Assembly: GCA_019637685.1 (NCBI GenBank)
Contig: JAHBVF010000023.1
Coordinates: 49,758-113,757, forward strand
DNA length: 64,000 nucleotides
Origin: Caldilineaceae bacterium
GTDB lineage: Bacteria; Chloroflexota; Anaerolineae; Caldilineales; Caldilineaceae
Reading direction: 5' to 3'
Made by a program: the position numbers and the translations under genes
Part shown: positions 34,637 through 43,448 of the stretch, piece by piece
Position numbering within the stretch: the first letter of the stretch is position 1
Layout of the letters: each line of letters begins with the position of its first letter
The notes under the pieces: generated by a model
The model's input: the letters and a program-made list of their open reading frames with translations, nothing else
What the model was told of the DNA's origin: nothing
Database searches by the model: none

Positions 34637-34957
34637 TCAGGCGGCGTGCGCAAGTTCGTCGCGGATGCTTTCCACAATTGCCACGACTTCTTCGTCAGAA
34701 GCGAAATGCTTCTTCAAAACATCAGCGGTAGCAGTCAGAACTTCCTCGCCAAAGAGTTTGTCTAAATCCTGGCGTAAACACTGGCCGATGTAGAATTTTA
34801 GTAATGCATCCACAGACATATCCCGCGAGGCCGCGACCCGTTCAAGGGAGCGTATCGTATCGACAGGTATCGAGAGGCTAATGGTTTCGCTGGCCCGAAT
34901 CTGGAGTTCGCCGGGCGAGAAATTCAGAATATCGTCGTCTTTATGTGCCTTCTTCAT
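34637..34957 (-). CDS. RHH/CopG-like antitoxin paired with BrnT
   Basis: A 106-residue protein with a likely ribbon-helix-helix segment (ETISLSIPVDTIRSLERVAASRDMSVDALLKFYIGQCL) preceded by a charged N-terminus and followed by an acidic helical tail. It starts at ATG 34957, 17 bases inside the end of the BrnT gene, the usual toxin-first order of brnTA loci. It is not an obvious BrnA family member, so this may be a partner swap. The role is neutralisation of the toxin and autoregulation, inferred from context. Confidence 0.75.
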   Translation of the reverse strand: MKKAHKDDDILNFSPGELQIRASETISLSIPVDTIRSLERVAASRDMSVDALLKFYIGQCLRQDLDKLFGEEVLTATADVLKKHFASDEEVVAIVESIRDELAHAA

Positions 34958-35237
34958 AGAGCATCCTTTCCTGACGGGTTGCACGGCGGGCGGAAATTAA
35001 GCGAATTGTAGTTCCGCGTTCCATATATACAACAAGCAACAGACGCAAAGTCGTCGAATAGCCGATGATAAACTGGCGAGATTCATTGTTGCGAGACGCG
35101 TCACCCAACTGGTAAAAGGGATCGAAAAATACCTCTGCTGCTTCCTGAAAAGTGACGGCGTGATCGCGCTCATTTGTGCGGGCCTTGTTTTCGTCCCATG
35201 CAAAGAGCGTTCCGCGTCTCTGAAAATGGAAATCCAT
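34941..35237 (-). CDS. brnT: BrnT family ribonuclease toxin (DUF497)
   Basis: A 98-residue protein with all BrnT landmarks: FAWDENKARTNERDHAVTFQEAAEVFFDP, the ESRQFIIGYS strand, LLLVVYMERG and the C-terminal TIRLISARRATRQERMLYEE. BrnT folds like RelE-type ribonucleases and blocks translation unless bound by its antitoxin. The antitoxin gene overlaps its 3' end. Upstream lies an AT-rich stretch (35238-35374) that should carry the promoter of this pair and that of the divergent methyltransferase gene. Confidence 0.92.
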   Translation of the reverse strand: MDFHFQRRGTLFAWDENKARTNERDHAVTFQEAAEVFFDPFYQLGDASRNNESRQFIIGYSTTLRLLLVVYMERGTTIRLISARRATRQERMLYEEGT

Positions 35238-35374
35238 TGTTTATCTCATCTTGCGTTGTAGATGATTCGATTGTAATGGAATTTAGCCTGTTGTGTCAAT
35301 GCTCGCGCTGTATTTGGGCGCTGAATATTGAGAAAAATACAGATGATAAACGCCCCAATTGAGCCTTTGTGTCC

Positions 35375-36283
35375 ATGACCAATTCTCCCAAACCCACCCG
35401 AACCCAGACCAGCGCCTTCGGCTCGCCAGGACGAGAAAACCACGACGCCAGCGCTTTCTATGCCAGCCGTCTCTACGCGGGGCTGCCCCAGGAGGAGAAA
35501 GTCCCCCTGGACGAGACGCCCCTGGCCGCTGAGCAGCTGGACCGCATCTTTCTACGCTCTGCAGAACAGATGACCGACCTGCCCGACAATTGCGTCCATC
35601 TGATGGTCACGTCGCCGCCCTACAATGTGGGCAAAGAATACGACGAGGACTTCACCCTGGACGAATACCTGGCCTTTCTGGAGCAGGTCTGGCGGGAGGT
35701 GTGGCGGGTGCTGGTTCCCGGCGGGCGGGCCTGCATCAACATCGCCAACCTGGGCCGCAAACCCTATTTGCCCCTCAACGCTTTCATCGCCCGCCAGATG
35801 TACGAGATCGGCTTTCTCATGCGCGGGGAAATCATCTGGAACAAAGCGGGCCATGCCAGCCCGTCCACCGCCTGGGGCAGTTGGAAATCGCCCTCCAATC
35901 CCACCCTGCGCGATGTCCACGAGTATATTCTCGTCTTTTCCAAACAGCGTTTTGGCCGCAGCAAAAAGCGCCCCGGCGACCAGCCCGACCGGGAGCCGAC
36001 TATCAGCCGGGACGATTTTCTGGAACACACCAAAAGTGTCTGGACCTTTCCGCCAGAACCGGCCCGGCGTGTGGGCCACCCCGCGCCCTTCCCCGTGGAG
36101 CTGCCCCGCCGCCTCATCGAACTCTACACCTTTGCCGGGGAAGTGGTGCTGGACCCCTTTATGGGCAGCGGCCAGACCGCGATTGCCGCGCTGCGGACGG
36201 GGCGGCGCTATGTGGGCTACGAGGTTTCAGAAGAATACGCCGCGTTGGCGAAAAAGCGGATCGATGATGAGATACGGGGCTGA
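35375..36283 (+). CDS. Site-specific DNA methyltransferase, N4/N6 beta-type
   Basis: A 302-residue DNA amino-methyltransferase. The catalytic motif IV TSPPYNVG comes early (about residue 88) and the SAM motif I DPFMGSGQTAIAA late (about 260), the order of the beta class, which methylates cytosine N4 or adenine N6. A GTG two codons upstream (35369) is an alternative start, and neither has a clear ribosome site. No restriction gene is adjacent, so it may be a solitary regulatory methylase or a remnant of a lost system beside the BrnT pair. The last seven codons form one arm of a long hairpin. Confidence 0.92.
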   Translation: MTNSPKPTRTQTSAFGSPGRENHDASAFYASRLYAGLPQEEKVPLDETPLAAEQLDRIFLRSAEQMTDLPDNCVHLMVTSPPYNVGKEYDEDFTLDEYLAFLEQVWREVWRVLVPGGRACINIANLGRKPYLPLNAFIARQMYEIGFLMRGEIIWNKAGHASPSTAWGSWKSPSNPTLRDVHEYILVFSKQRFGRSKKRPGDQPDREPTISRDDFLEHTKSVWTFPPEPARRVGHPAPFPVELPRRLIELYTFAGEVVLDPFMGSGQTAIAALRTGRRYVGYEVSEEYAALAKKRIDDEIRG

Positions 36284-36325
36284 CGGATCGCTCGATCCCA
36301 TCAGCCCCGTATCTCATCATCTTTT
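36263..36325 (+). terminator. Long hairpin overlapping the methyltransferase stop
   Basis: Bases 36263-36283 (last codons plus stop) pair perfectly with 36301-36321. The loop itself holds GGATCG / CGATCC. TTTT follows at 36322. It is an intrinsic-terminator shape, with 21 bp plus an inner 6 bp. Confidence 0.8.
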
Positions 36326-36421
36326 CTCTACTTGCCCAATCATCCCCTCCTGCCTATAATACTCCCATCGCTTTTCATCCCCCTTCAACCTGAAGGCCCT
36401 CACCCCAAAACGGAAAGAACA

Positions 36422-37405
36422 ATGATCAAAATTGCAGAAGTGCTTCCTCCCAAGCCGTCACCCCTGTGGCGGATGGTCAAACAGTGTGGCGTGGATTATG
36501 TCGTCGGCGGTATGGACTGGACGGGCGGCATCGACAATCCGGACCCGGACATGCGCCCCTGGGGATTTATGTCCCTGGCACGGGTTAAAAGCAATTACGA
36601 AAATGCAGGTTTTACCCTGGACACCATTGAGAATCGGCCCAACCTGAACAAAGCCAAATTGGGCTTGCCGGGCCGGGACGAAGAGATCGAACACGCCTGC
36701 GAACTGGTGCGCAATATGGGCCGCCTGGGAATTCCCGTCTGGTGCTACGAATGGATGCCCGTCTTCAACTGGATGCGCACATCCACAACGATCCCCACAC
36801 GGGGCGGCGCGCTGGTCACTGGCTTTGACAATACGGTGATGGCCGACGCACCCCTGACCGAATACGGCGTCGTCACCGAAGAACAGTTGTGGGACAATCT
36901 GAAGTACTTCCTGGAACGGGTTGTGCCTGTGGCCGAGGAATATAACGTCAAGCTGGCCATGCACCCGGACGATCCGCCCCTGTCGCCCATCCGCGGTCTG
37001 GGCCGGATTATGCGCAGTGTAGAAAACTACCAGCGGCTCATCGATCTGATCCCCAGCCCGATGAATGGCATCTGTCTCTGCCAGGGCAATTTTACGATGA
37101 TGACCGACGATCTGCCCGGTGTCATCCGCCACTTCGGCGAGCAGGACAAAATCTTCTTCGTCCACTTCCGGGATGTGGCAGGCACGCCGGAGAACTTCCA
37201 CGAGACCTTTCACGACGACGGCAAGACCGATATGCTGGCCTGTATGAAGGCGTACAAAGACATCGGCTTCGAGGGTGTCCTGCGTCCGGATCACGTGCCC
37301 ACAATGGAAGGCGACAGCAACGAGCACGCCGGGTATTCCTCCATTGGCCGCCTCTTTGCCATCGGCTACATCAAAGGTCTGCGTCAGGCTGTGTACGCGG
37401 AATAG
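36422..37405 (+). CDS. uxuA: Mannonate dehydratase
   Basis: A 327-residue UxuA enzyme that dehydrates D-mannonate to 2-keto-3-deoxygluconate in glucuronate breakdown. Metal and active-site regions visible are [47 protein letters not shown] and [14 protein letters not shown], with conserved His, Cys and Asp ligands. The length is slightly below the E. coli form, as is usual for this branch. The start [10 protein letters not shown] at 36422 follows GGAAAGAAC. No other uronate genes adjoin it, so partner enzymes must be elsewhere. Confidence 0.95.
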   Translation: MIKIAEVLPPKPSPLWRMVKQCGVDYVVGGMDWTGGIDNPDPDMRPWGFMSLARVKSNYENAGFTLDTIENRPNLNKAKLGLPGRDEEIEHACELVRNMGRLGIPVWCYEWMPVFNWMRTSTTIPTRGGALVTGFDNTVMADAPLTEYGVVTEEQLWDNLKYFLERVVPVAEEYNVKLAMHPDDPPLSPIRGLGRIMRSVENYQRLIDLIPSPMNGICLCQGNFTMMTDDLPGVIRHFGEQDKIFFVHFRDVAGTPENFHETFHDDGKTDMLACMKAYKDIGFEGVLRPDHVPTMEGDSNEHAGYSSIGRLFAIGYIKGLRQAVYAE

Positions 37406-37417
37406 GAATTAGGGACT

Positions 37418-37467
37418 GGGGATTGGAGACTGGGGAGCGGGCGGATTGCCCCCAGTCTCCAATCCCC
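37418..37467 (+). terminator. 18-bp perfect hairpin after uxuA
   Basis: GGGGATTGGAGACTGGGG (37418-37435) pairs exactly with 37450-37467 across a 14-base loop. There is no T-run directly after it, so termination may be partial. It starts 12 bases after the uxuA stop. Confidence 0.65.
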
Positions 37468-37561
37468 GATCCCCTGAAAGTATGGCCCATCACTAGGCAA
37501 AGGCCAGCCTCATCTGCTATACTGCGATGATACTGACCTTTTCCTATGTAGGAGGTATTTT

Positions 37562-39427
37562 GTGAATGCAAGTTGGAGCCGGAACGCCTTTGTCTACCTG
37601 CTGATTCTGGTAGCTGCTGCCGCCCTCTTTTTGAATATTTATGGGCCAACCGAAAAGCCCCAGACCAAAAGCCTGAGCGAAGTGGCTTCTCTGATCGGGA
37701 AGGGCGAGGTCGAACGGATCGATGTGCAGGAGGAAGAACTGCGCGTGGTGATTCGCGGCTCCGAACAGCCCTACATCAGCCGCAAAGAGGAAGGAATTCC
37801 CCTCACCCGCACTTTGCAGGGGTTGGGTGTGGAACAGGCAAAGCTGGCCAACGTAAAAATCAATGTGCTGCCGCCCTCCTCTTCGGGCAATTGGTTTGCA
37901 TTGATTCTCAATATGCTACCCCTTCTGCTCATTGCCGGCCTCTTTCTCTTTCTCTTTCGCCAAAGCCAGTCGGGCAACAACCAGGCCCTTTCCTTTGGCA
38001 AGAGCAAAGCCCGGATGTTCACCGGCGATCGGCCTACCATCACTTTTGACGATGTGGCTGGCTCGGATGAGGCCAAGCAGGAACTCCAGGAAGTTGTGGA
38101 ATTTCTCAAAGAACCCCAGAAATTTGTGGCCCTGGGCGCGCGCATTCCCAAAGGCGTGCTGCTGGTGGGGCCTCCCGGCACAGGCAAGACACTGATGGCA
38201 AAAGCCGTCTCCGGCGAAGCGGGCGTTCCTTTCTTCAGCATTTCCGGCTCGGAATTTGTGGAAATGTTTGTGGGTGTGGGCGCAAGCCGGGTGCGGGACC
38301 TGTTTGAGCAGGCCCGGCGCAACAGCCCGTGCATCATTTTTGTGGATGAGATCGACGCGGTGGGCCGCTACCGAGGCACAGGTATGGGTGGCTCTCACGA
38401 CGAGCGGGAGCAGACGCTCAACCAAATTTTGGTGGAAATGGACGGCTTTGGCACGGATACGAATGTCATCCTCATCGCCGCCACCAATCGGCCAGATATT
38501 TTGGACCCGGCCCTGCTGCGCCCTGGCCGTTTCGACCGCCGGGTGACAATGGACCGCCCCGATCTCTCCGGTCGCCGGGCTATTCTGGATGTTCACGTCA
38601 AAGGCAAACCCCTGGCTCCCGATGTAGACCTGGACTTGATCGCCCGGCAGACCCCTGGCTTTGTAGGCGCGGACATTGAAAATCTGGTCAACGAATCGGC
38701 CATTCTGGCTGCCCGGCGCAACCGGCGCTCCATCACAATGGCCGATATGGAAGAGTCCATTGAGCGGATTTCAATGGGCGGCCCTGAACGGCGCAGCCGC
38801 CTGATGAGCAGCAAAGAACGAGAAATTGTTGCCTACCACGAGGCGGGCCACGCCATTGTGGTCCATCTGGTCAAGAACGCCGATCCTCTGCGCAAAGTAA
38901 CGATTGTGCCCAGAGGCACGGCCCTGGGCCTGACGCTTTATGTGCCTGAAGCAGATCGGATGCTCTATCCCCGTTCCTATTTTATCGATCGCGTTGCCTG
39001 TGCGCTGGGCGGACGGGTGGCGGAAGAGCTGGTTTTTGGCGACATTACCAACGGGGCCAGTGGCGATATCAAGCAGATCACCCAAATCGTGCGCTCGATG
39101 GTGACCCGCTATGGCATGAGCGACAAAATGGGACCACTGCAATTTGGCCGTCAGAATGAAAATGTCTTCCTGGGACGAGAGATTTCCGAACAGCGGGACT
39201 ATAGCGAAGAAGTGGCCGAACAGGTGGACGATGAAGTACGGCGCATTGTCCACGAGGCCTACGAGCGGGTGCGCGGGCTGCTGGGCGCTCACCGAGATCA
39301 GTTGGATGCTATCGCAAAGGCGCTTCTGGAACGGGAAACGCTGCTGGTTGATGAATTCGTAGCCATCTTTGATGGAACTATCAGCCCCGACGACCTGCCC
39401 GATCCCCTGGCCCCGGCACCGGCATAA
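37562..39427 (+). CDS. ftsH: ATP-dependent zinc metalloprotease FtsH
   Basis: A 621-residue membrane AAA+ protease that degrades damaged membrane and regulatory proteins. Two transmembrane helices (about 8-25 and 112-132) flank a short extracytoplasmic domain. The AAA domain has Walker A GPPGTGKT (203-210), Walker [12 protein letters not shown] and the SRH region [20 protein letters not shown]. The zinc motif HEAGH is at 426-430, with a downstream Asp in the NGASGDI segment. The start is GTG 37562, preceded by a strong AGGAGGT. A hairpin terminator follows the stop by 58 bases. Confidence 0.98.
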   Translation: MNASWSRNAFVYLLILVAAAALFLNIYGPTEKPQTKSLSEVASLIGKGEVERIDVQEEELRVVIRGSEQPYISRKEEGIPLTRTLQGLGVEQAKLANVKINVLPPSSSGNWFALILNMLPLLLIAGLFLFLFRQSQSGNNQALSFGKSKARMFTGDRPTITFDDVAGSDEAKQELQEVVEFLKEPQKFVALGARIPKGVLLVGPPGTGKTLMAKAVSGEAGVPFFSISGSEFVEMFVGVGASRVRDLFEQARRNSPCIIFVDEIDAVGRYRGTGMGGSHDEREQTLNQILVEMDGFGTDTNVILIAATNRPDILDPALLRPGRFDRRVTMDRPDLSGRRAILDVHVKGKPLAPDVDLDLIARQTPGFVGADIENLVNESAILAARRNRRSITMADMEESIERISMGGPERRSRLMSSKEREIVAYHEAGHAIVVHLVKNADPLRKVTIVPRGTALGLTLYVPEADRMLYPRSYFIDRVACALGGRVAEELVFGDITNGASGDIKQITQIVRSMVTRYGMSDKMGPLQFGRQNENVFLGREISEQRDYSEEVAEQVDDEVRRIVHEAYERVRGLLGAHRDQLDAIAKALLERETLLVDEFVAIFDGTISPDDLPDPLAPAPA

Positions 39428-39485
39428 ACAGCCCGGCCTCTTTCCCGAACTATCGTTCAGGCACAAAAAGATAAGTCAGACACAT

Positions 39486-39520
39486 AAAGGGTCGGCCACA
39501 TGAACAGTGGCCGACCCTTT
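39486..39520 (+). terminator. Intrinsic terminator after ftsH
   Basis: AAAGGGTCGGCCAC (39486-39499) and GTGGCCGACCCTTT (39507-39520) make a perfect 14-bp stem with a 7-base loop. The A- and T-rich ends suit termination on both strands. Confidence 0.85.
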
Positions 39521-39818
39521 ACTCGTCTCCGTGCAGCGCCACAAGCCGCAGAGCGAAAGAAACAATACAAGCCTGTGTTGTATTTGCCAATTCAGGTGTT
39601 TTTGTCTATACTGCCTTGTCGCGGTCGGACTTCGACCGTCGATGATTCGTTTTGTATTTTCCAGATGGTTGCCCGATCACCAATCGGTCGGGCTTTTTGT
39701 TGCAACAGAATGGCTCTTGCTTTTGTCGGGATGGGCTGGCTGTGGCGCAACAAAGGGATGGCCTGAAAAGGCCAAGCGACACAGCGGAACCCGCAAGACA
39801 TACGCAGGAGAACATTGC
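39521..39818 (+). promoter_or_regulatory. Helicase mRNA leader with terminator-like hairpin
   Basis: About 300 non-coding bases lie before the DEAD-box helicase. They contain CGGTCG-GACTT-CGACCG near 39622-39638 and a terminator-like GCCCGA (39671-39676) / TCGGGC (39688-39693) stem followed directly by TTTTTGTT. An alternative CCGA/TCGG pairing competes inside that stem. TGGCC-TGAAAA-GGCCA lies at 39759-39774. A long structured leader with an internal stop signal suggests attenuation or cold-responsive control, as is known for some other RNA helicase genes. An in-frame open extension exists but has no protein match. Confidence 0.55.
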
Positions 39819-41456
39819 ATGAGCAACGAATTTGATCGATTGAATCTGCGCGCCGAATTGGTGCAGGCTGTAACCGACGAGGGCTACACCGAACCCACAC
39901 CCATTCAGTCCGCCGTCATTCCCGTCCTTCTCACCGGCAAAGATGTCATTGGCCAGGCCCAGACCGGAACTGGCAAGACTGCCGCCTTTGCCCTCCCTCT
40001 CTTACAAACTATCGAAGCGGGTCTTGGCCCGGTGCAGGGGCTGGTTTTGGCCCCGACGCGCGAGCTTGCCATGCAAGTCTCCCAGGCCATCCACATCTAC
40101 GGCAAACATCTGGGCGTGCGTGTCCTCGCTGTCTATGGCGGCCAGCCCTATGCCCGACAGATCACTCGCCTGAAAAAGGGCGTGGATATTGTGGTCGGCA
40201 CGCCAGGCCGTCTGCTCGACCTGATCCAGCGCCGGTCTTTGGACCTGAGCCAGGTGCGGATGCTGGTGTTGGACGAAGCTGACGAGATGCTCAGTATGGG
40301 CTTCATCGAAGATATTGAGACGATTCTGGCCGAGACCCCGGCTGACCGCCAGACCGCGCTCTTCTCGGCCACTGTGCCGCCGGAGATTCGTCGCCTGGCT
40401 GATGGCTATATGCAAAAGCCCCAGTCGATCAGCATTGAACGCACCCAATTGACAGTGGCCGCAGTGGATCAGCGCTACTATACGATGAACCCCAGGGACA
40501 AAGTTGCTGCCTTGACCCGGCTGTTGGAAGTCGAAGAGATTACCCGCGCGTTGATCTTTGCCCGCACCCGTGTGGGAACCGCCGAGCTGGCCAGCGAACT
40601 GAGCAGCCTGGGCTATCCCGCCGAACCCCTCCACGGCGATATGGGCCAGGGCGAGCGAGAGCAGGTGTTGGCCCGTTTCCGGGGCGAGCGCGTGAATGTG
40701 CTGGTGGCCACAGATGTGGCCGCCCGCGGCCTGGATATCGACGACATTTCCCACGTCTTCAACTTTGATCTGCCGCCCAACCCGGAAGTCTATGTGCATC
40801 GGGTGGGGCGCACAGGTCGCGCTGGCAAGAGCGGTGTAGCCATTACACTCCTTGCCCCGGCTGAACTTTGGCGTCTGCGCCGGATTGAAGGCTACACCAA
40901 ACAGCAGGTCAGCAAAGCTGCCCTGCCCTCTGTGGCCGAGATTGAAGCCCGCCGGGAATCGGTTCTGCTGGAAAAAGTGGGGGTCTGGCTGAACCGGGAC
41001 CGCGCCCGTCACGAGCGGGAATTGGTGGAGCGATTGGTGTCGGCCGGTCACGATCCCCTGGATGTGGCCGCGGCTGCCCTGAAATTGGCCAATAGCAGCG
41101 AGAATGGGCGTCCAATCGCGCCTGTGCAGGAAGTGCGAGAAGGACGCTCCCAATCGAGCAGCCGCAACCGCAAGCCGTCTTCCCGCGAGCGGGGCCAGCG
41201 CTTTTCCAATGGCTCCCATGAAAAGGGAATGGTGCGTCTGAGTTTGAGCGCGGGGAAAGTGCAGGGACTGCGTCCGAACGATGTGGTCAGCGCCATTGCC
41301 CGCCATGCCCAGATTCCGGGCCGCGCGATCGGCGCCATCCATATCCGCCAGGAGCATACGCTGGTGGATGTGCCGGAACATCTGGTCTCTCAGGTGCTCG
41401 ATGGGCCAGCCAGCTACCGCATCCACCGCAGCGAAGTGACTGTCGAACGAGCGTAG
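39819..41456 (+). CDS. DEAD-box ATP-dependent RNA helicase (DeaD/CsdA-like)
   Basis: A 545-residue RNA helicase for rRNA maturation and mRNA unwinding. Motifs in order are the Q-motif region YTEPTPIQSAVIP, Walker A AQTGTGKT, PTRELA, TPGRLLD, DEAD in VLDEADEML, SAT, the C-domain LIFARTR, ATDVAARGLDID and HRVGRTGRAG. After a polar linker rich in Ser/Arg (SSSRNRKPSSRERGQRFSNG) there is a DbpA/CsdA-type RNA-binding domain with VRLSLSAGKVQGLRPNDVVSAI and IGAIHIRQEHTLVDVP. ATG 39819 follows CAGGAG. The C-terminal domain places it with cold-shock/ribosome-assembly helicases. Confidence 0.95.
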   Translation: MSNEFDRLNLRAELVQAVTDEGYTEPTPIQSAVIPVLLTGKDVIGQAQTGTGKTAAFALPLLQTIEAGLGPVQGLVLAPTRELAMQVSQAIHIYGKHLGVRVLAVYGGQPYARQITRLKKGVDIVVGTPGRLLDLIQRRSLDLSQVRMLVLDEADEMLSMGFIEDIETILAETPADRQTALFSATVPPEIRRLADGYMQKPQSISIERTQLTVAAVDQRYYTMNPRDKVAALTRLLEVEEITRALIFARTRVGTAELASELSSLGYPAEPLHGDMGQGEREQVLARFRGERVNVLVATDVAARGLDIDDISHVFNFDLPPNPEVYVHRVGRTGRAGKSGVAITLLAPAELWRLRRIEGYTKQQVSKAALPSVAEIEARRESVLLEKVGVWLNRDRARHERELVERLVSAGHDPLDVAAAALKLANSSENGRPIAPVQEVREGRSQSSSRNRKPSSRERGQRFSNGSHEKGMVRLSLSAGKVQGLRPNDVVSAIARHAQIPGRAIGAIHIRQEHTLVDVPEHLVSQVLDGPASYRIHRSEVTVERA

Positions 41457-41483
41457 CACGTGGCGGACCGCGGGTGAAACACG

Positions 41484-41554
41484 CGCAAGAGGCGTGAAAC
41501 AAAAACCGTGAGATCGGGCAACGATCTCACGGTTTTTGTTTCACGCCTCTTGCG
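41484..41554. terminator. 33-bp perfect hairpin between convergent genes
   Basis: Bases 41484-41516 pair without a mismatch with 41522-41554 around a five-base loop (GGCAA). It lies between the helicase end (+) and the desaturase end (-), and so serves both strands. The stem contains AAAAACCG / CGGTTTTT near its middle. Confidence 0.85.
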
Positions 41555-41635
41555 TTTGCAGCAGATTTGTCTGTTCTTCCACAATTATCAGCCGGGCGAT
41601 GAAATCCTTGTCTGGCACGTAGACATCGAGAAGAC

Positions 41636-42655
41636 TCAGCCCCGGGCTTCGCTGAAAGTGATCAACCGTTTCTTGTTTTCTTCCCACAGTACCAGCGACA
41701 TCGTTTTCAGGCTCTCCGCCAATGTCAGATGGGTCACCTGTTGCAGGGGTGGGTTTTCGTCATGGCAAGCTTGCAGCCGGTAGTTGGGAATGCGCGGGCT
41801 GAGGTGGTGGATGTGATGGAAACCAATATTGCCCGTAAACCACTGGAGCACGCGGGGCAATTTGTAGTAGGAACTGCCGTGCATCGCGGCCAGCGTATAG
41901 TCCCAGTTCGGCGTGTGTTCCCAGTATGTACGTTCGAACTGGTGCTGCACATAGAACATAAACGTCCCCGCGCTGGAGGAAAGAATGGTAATGGGCAACT
42001 GAATCAGCAGCACCGTCTGCCATCCAATCAGCAGACTTAGCCCGCCGTAGAGCACCAGCAGGGCAATATTCGTCCACCAGACCGAGGCCCGCTCGTGGCG
42101 CTTCCATTTGTTCTCTTGCCCAGGCAGCACAAAGCGCTGTAGCACAATAAAATTGACTGCTGGCGCAATCACAAAGAGAAAGAAGGGGTTGCGAAAGGCC
42201 CGATAGATGGCCTTTTTGCCCAAGGACGCGTTGCGATATTCATCCACTGTCAGCGTCCAGATATCGCCGATGCCCCGCTCTTCCAGCTCGGCGTGGTGGG
42301 CGTGATGGATGGCGTGGCTTTTGCGCCAGTAGAGGTAGGGGGTGAAGGTGAAGAGGCTACATACAGTGCCAACGGTGTGGTTGGCCTGTTTGGCTTTGAA
42401 GAAAGAGCCGTGGCCGCAGTCGTGCTGGATGATAAAAATACGAATGGCAAAACCAGCCGCGGGCAGGGCAAGCAGAAAGGTCAGCCAGTAGCCTACGGAC
42501 AGGCTCAGGTACATCAGTGCCCACGTGAGGATCAGCCCGCCAAAGGAATTGATTATCTGCCAAACAGCCTTGCGGACATCCGGCTGCTGGTAATTGGCAA
42601 CGAGCTTGCGCCAGTTGCCATAAGGGGTTTCAGGTGTTTGCGTCTTAACAGTCAT
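41636..42655 (-). CDS. Membrane fatty acid desaturase (delta-12/omega-type)
   Basis: A 339-residue integral-membrane di-iron desaturase that introduces a double bond in acyl chains of lipids. The three histidine boxes are complete: HDCGHGS, HAIHHAHH (inside RKSHAIHHAHHAEL) and HHIHH after GNIGF. Four main hydrophobic segments surround them. This box spacing matches acyl-lipid desaturases related to DesA or plant-type omega-6 enzymes. Such enzymes adjust membrane fluidity at low temperature. It is divergent from nothing close by, and its 5' end faces an AlkD-like gene 64 bases away on the same strand. Confidence 0.93.
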   Translation of the reverse strand: MTVKTQTPETPYGNWRKLVANYQQPDVRKAVWQIINSFGGLILTWALMYLSLSVGYWLTFLLALPAAGFAIRIFIIQHDCGHGSFFKAKQANHTVGTVCSLFTFTPYLYWRKSHAIHHAHHAELEERGIGDIWTLTVDEYRNASLGKKAIYRAFRNPFFLFVIAPAVNFIVLQRFVLPGQENKWKRHERASVWWTNIALLVLYGGLSLLIGWQTVLLIQLPITILSSSAGTFMFYVQHQFERTYWEHTPNWDYTLAAMHGSSYYKLPRVLQWFTGNIGFHHIHHLSPRIPNYRLQACHDENPPLQQVTHLTLAESLKTMSLVLWEENKKRLITFSEARG

Positions 42656-42719
42656 TCAGTCTTCCATTTCTCTATACTATGGCGTTAGCCGGTTGGATTG
42701 GGCTGCGACGGATTCAAGT

Positions 42720-43448
42720 TCAGTCCGCGTCAGCTAATAGCAGCGCCCGCTGCTCTGCGGGCAGTTTGTCCGAGCCTTCGCGCAGAATAGAACGCTCGGT
42801 AGTGGTTCGCTGTTCGTACAAAAAGCCGAAGACGGCTCTGGAATCTTTCTTGCTGGCCTCGCGCAGTGCCCAGCCCACTGCTTTGCGCACAATCGGTTCC
42901 TCATCCTGGAGCAGATGGGTGCAGATTTGCAAGGTGGCGGGCACATTCGAGCGTCCTTTTTGGTTCAGGGCCGCGGCCGTGGCAACCGTAAACCGCCGCC
43001 GCCAGGGATTGGGCGAACCCGTCCAATCCACCAGATCGGCCACCCGCAGAGGGTTGTCGTCCACCAGGGGGGCACCGATAACTATTGCCAGTTGATCGCA
43101 AATCTCCCAATCGGCAATATGTTTGATCCAGCCATCGATTGCGGCCCACAAGGGCGCGGCCGGCTCCCTTTTGATCGACAGTGCCAGCCAGAAGATCGAG
43201 CAGAGCACCTCCTCTCGGCAATGGCTGGCAAATGCGGTCTCTGCCAGCGCGATCAGATCAGTGGTGATGACACGGGGGTGACGCTTCTTCATCTCAGCAG
43301 CCAGCGCGCGCACTTTGGGCACGCGCACGCCCAGGGCACTCCACTGGCTGGGGACCAACTGCTGCATCTTCTTCGCATAGGCTGGATCCACCAGGGGAAG
43401 CAAACTTTCGTGTATTTCCCTTAGCAGGCGTTCTACCTGATTGCTCAT
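42720..43448 (-). CDS. AlkD-like DNA alkylation repair protein
   Basis: A 242-residue all-helical HEAT-like repeat protein of the DNA alkylation repair family. Family segments are YAKKMQQLVPSQWSALGVRVPKVRALAAEM near the N-terminus, a central WEICDQLAIVIGAPLV, the NPWRRRFTVATAAALNQKG stretch with the DNA-facing aromatic/Arg positions, and EEPIVRKAVGWALREASKKD near the C-terminus. Relatives are base glycosylases for 3- or 7-alkylpurines, though some are structural only. The start ATG overlaps the stop of the aldo/keto reductase gene by four bases. Confidence 0.88.
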   Translation of the reverse strand: MSNQVERLLREIHESLLPLVDPAYAKKMQQLVPSQWSALGVRVPKVRALAAEMKKRHPRVITTDLIALAETAFASHCREEVLCSIFWLALSIKREPAAPLWAAIDGWIKHIADWEICDQLAIVIGAPLVDDNPLRVADLVDWTGSPNPWRRRFTVATAAALNQKGRSNVPATLQICTHLLQDEEPIVRKAVGWALREASKKDSRAVFGFLYEQRTTTERSILREGSDKLPAEQRALLLADAD

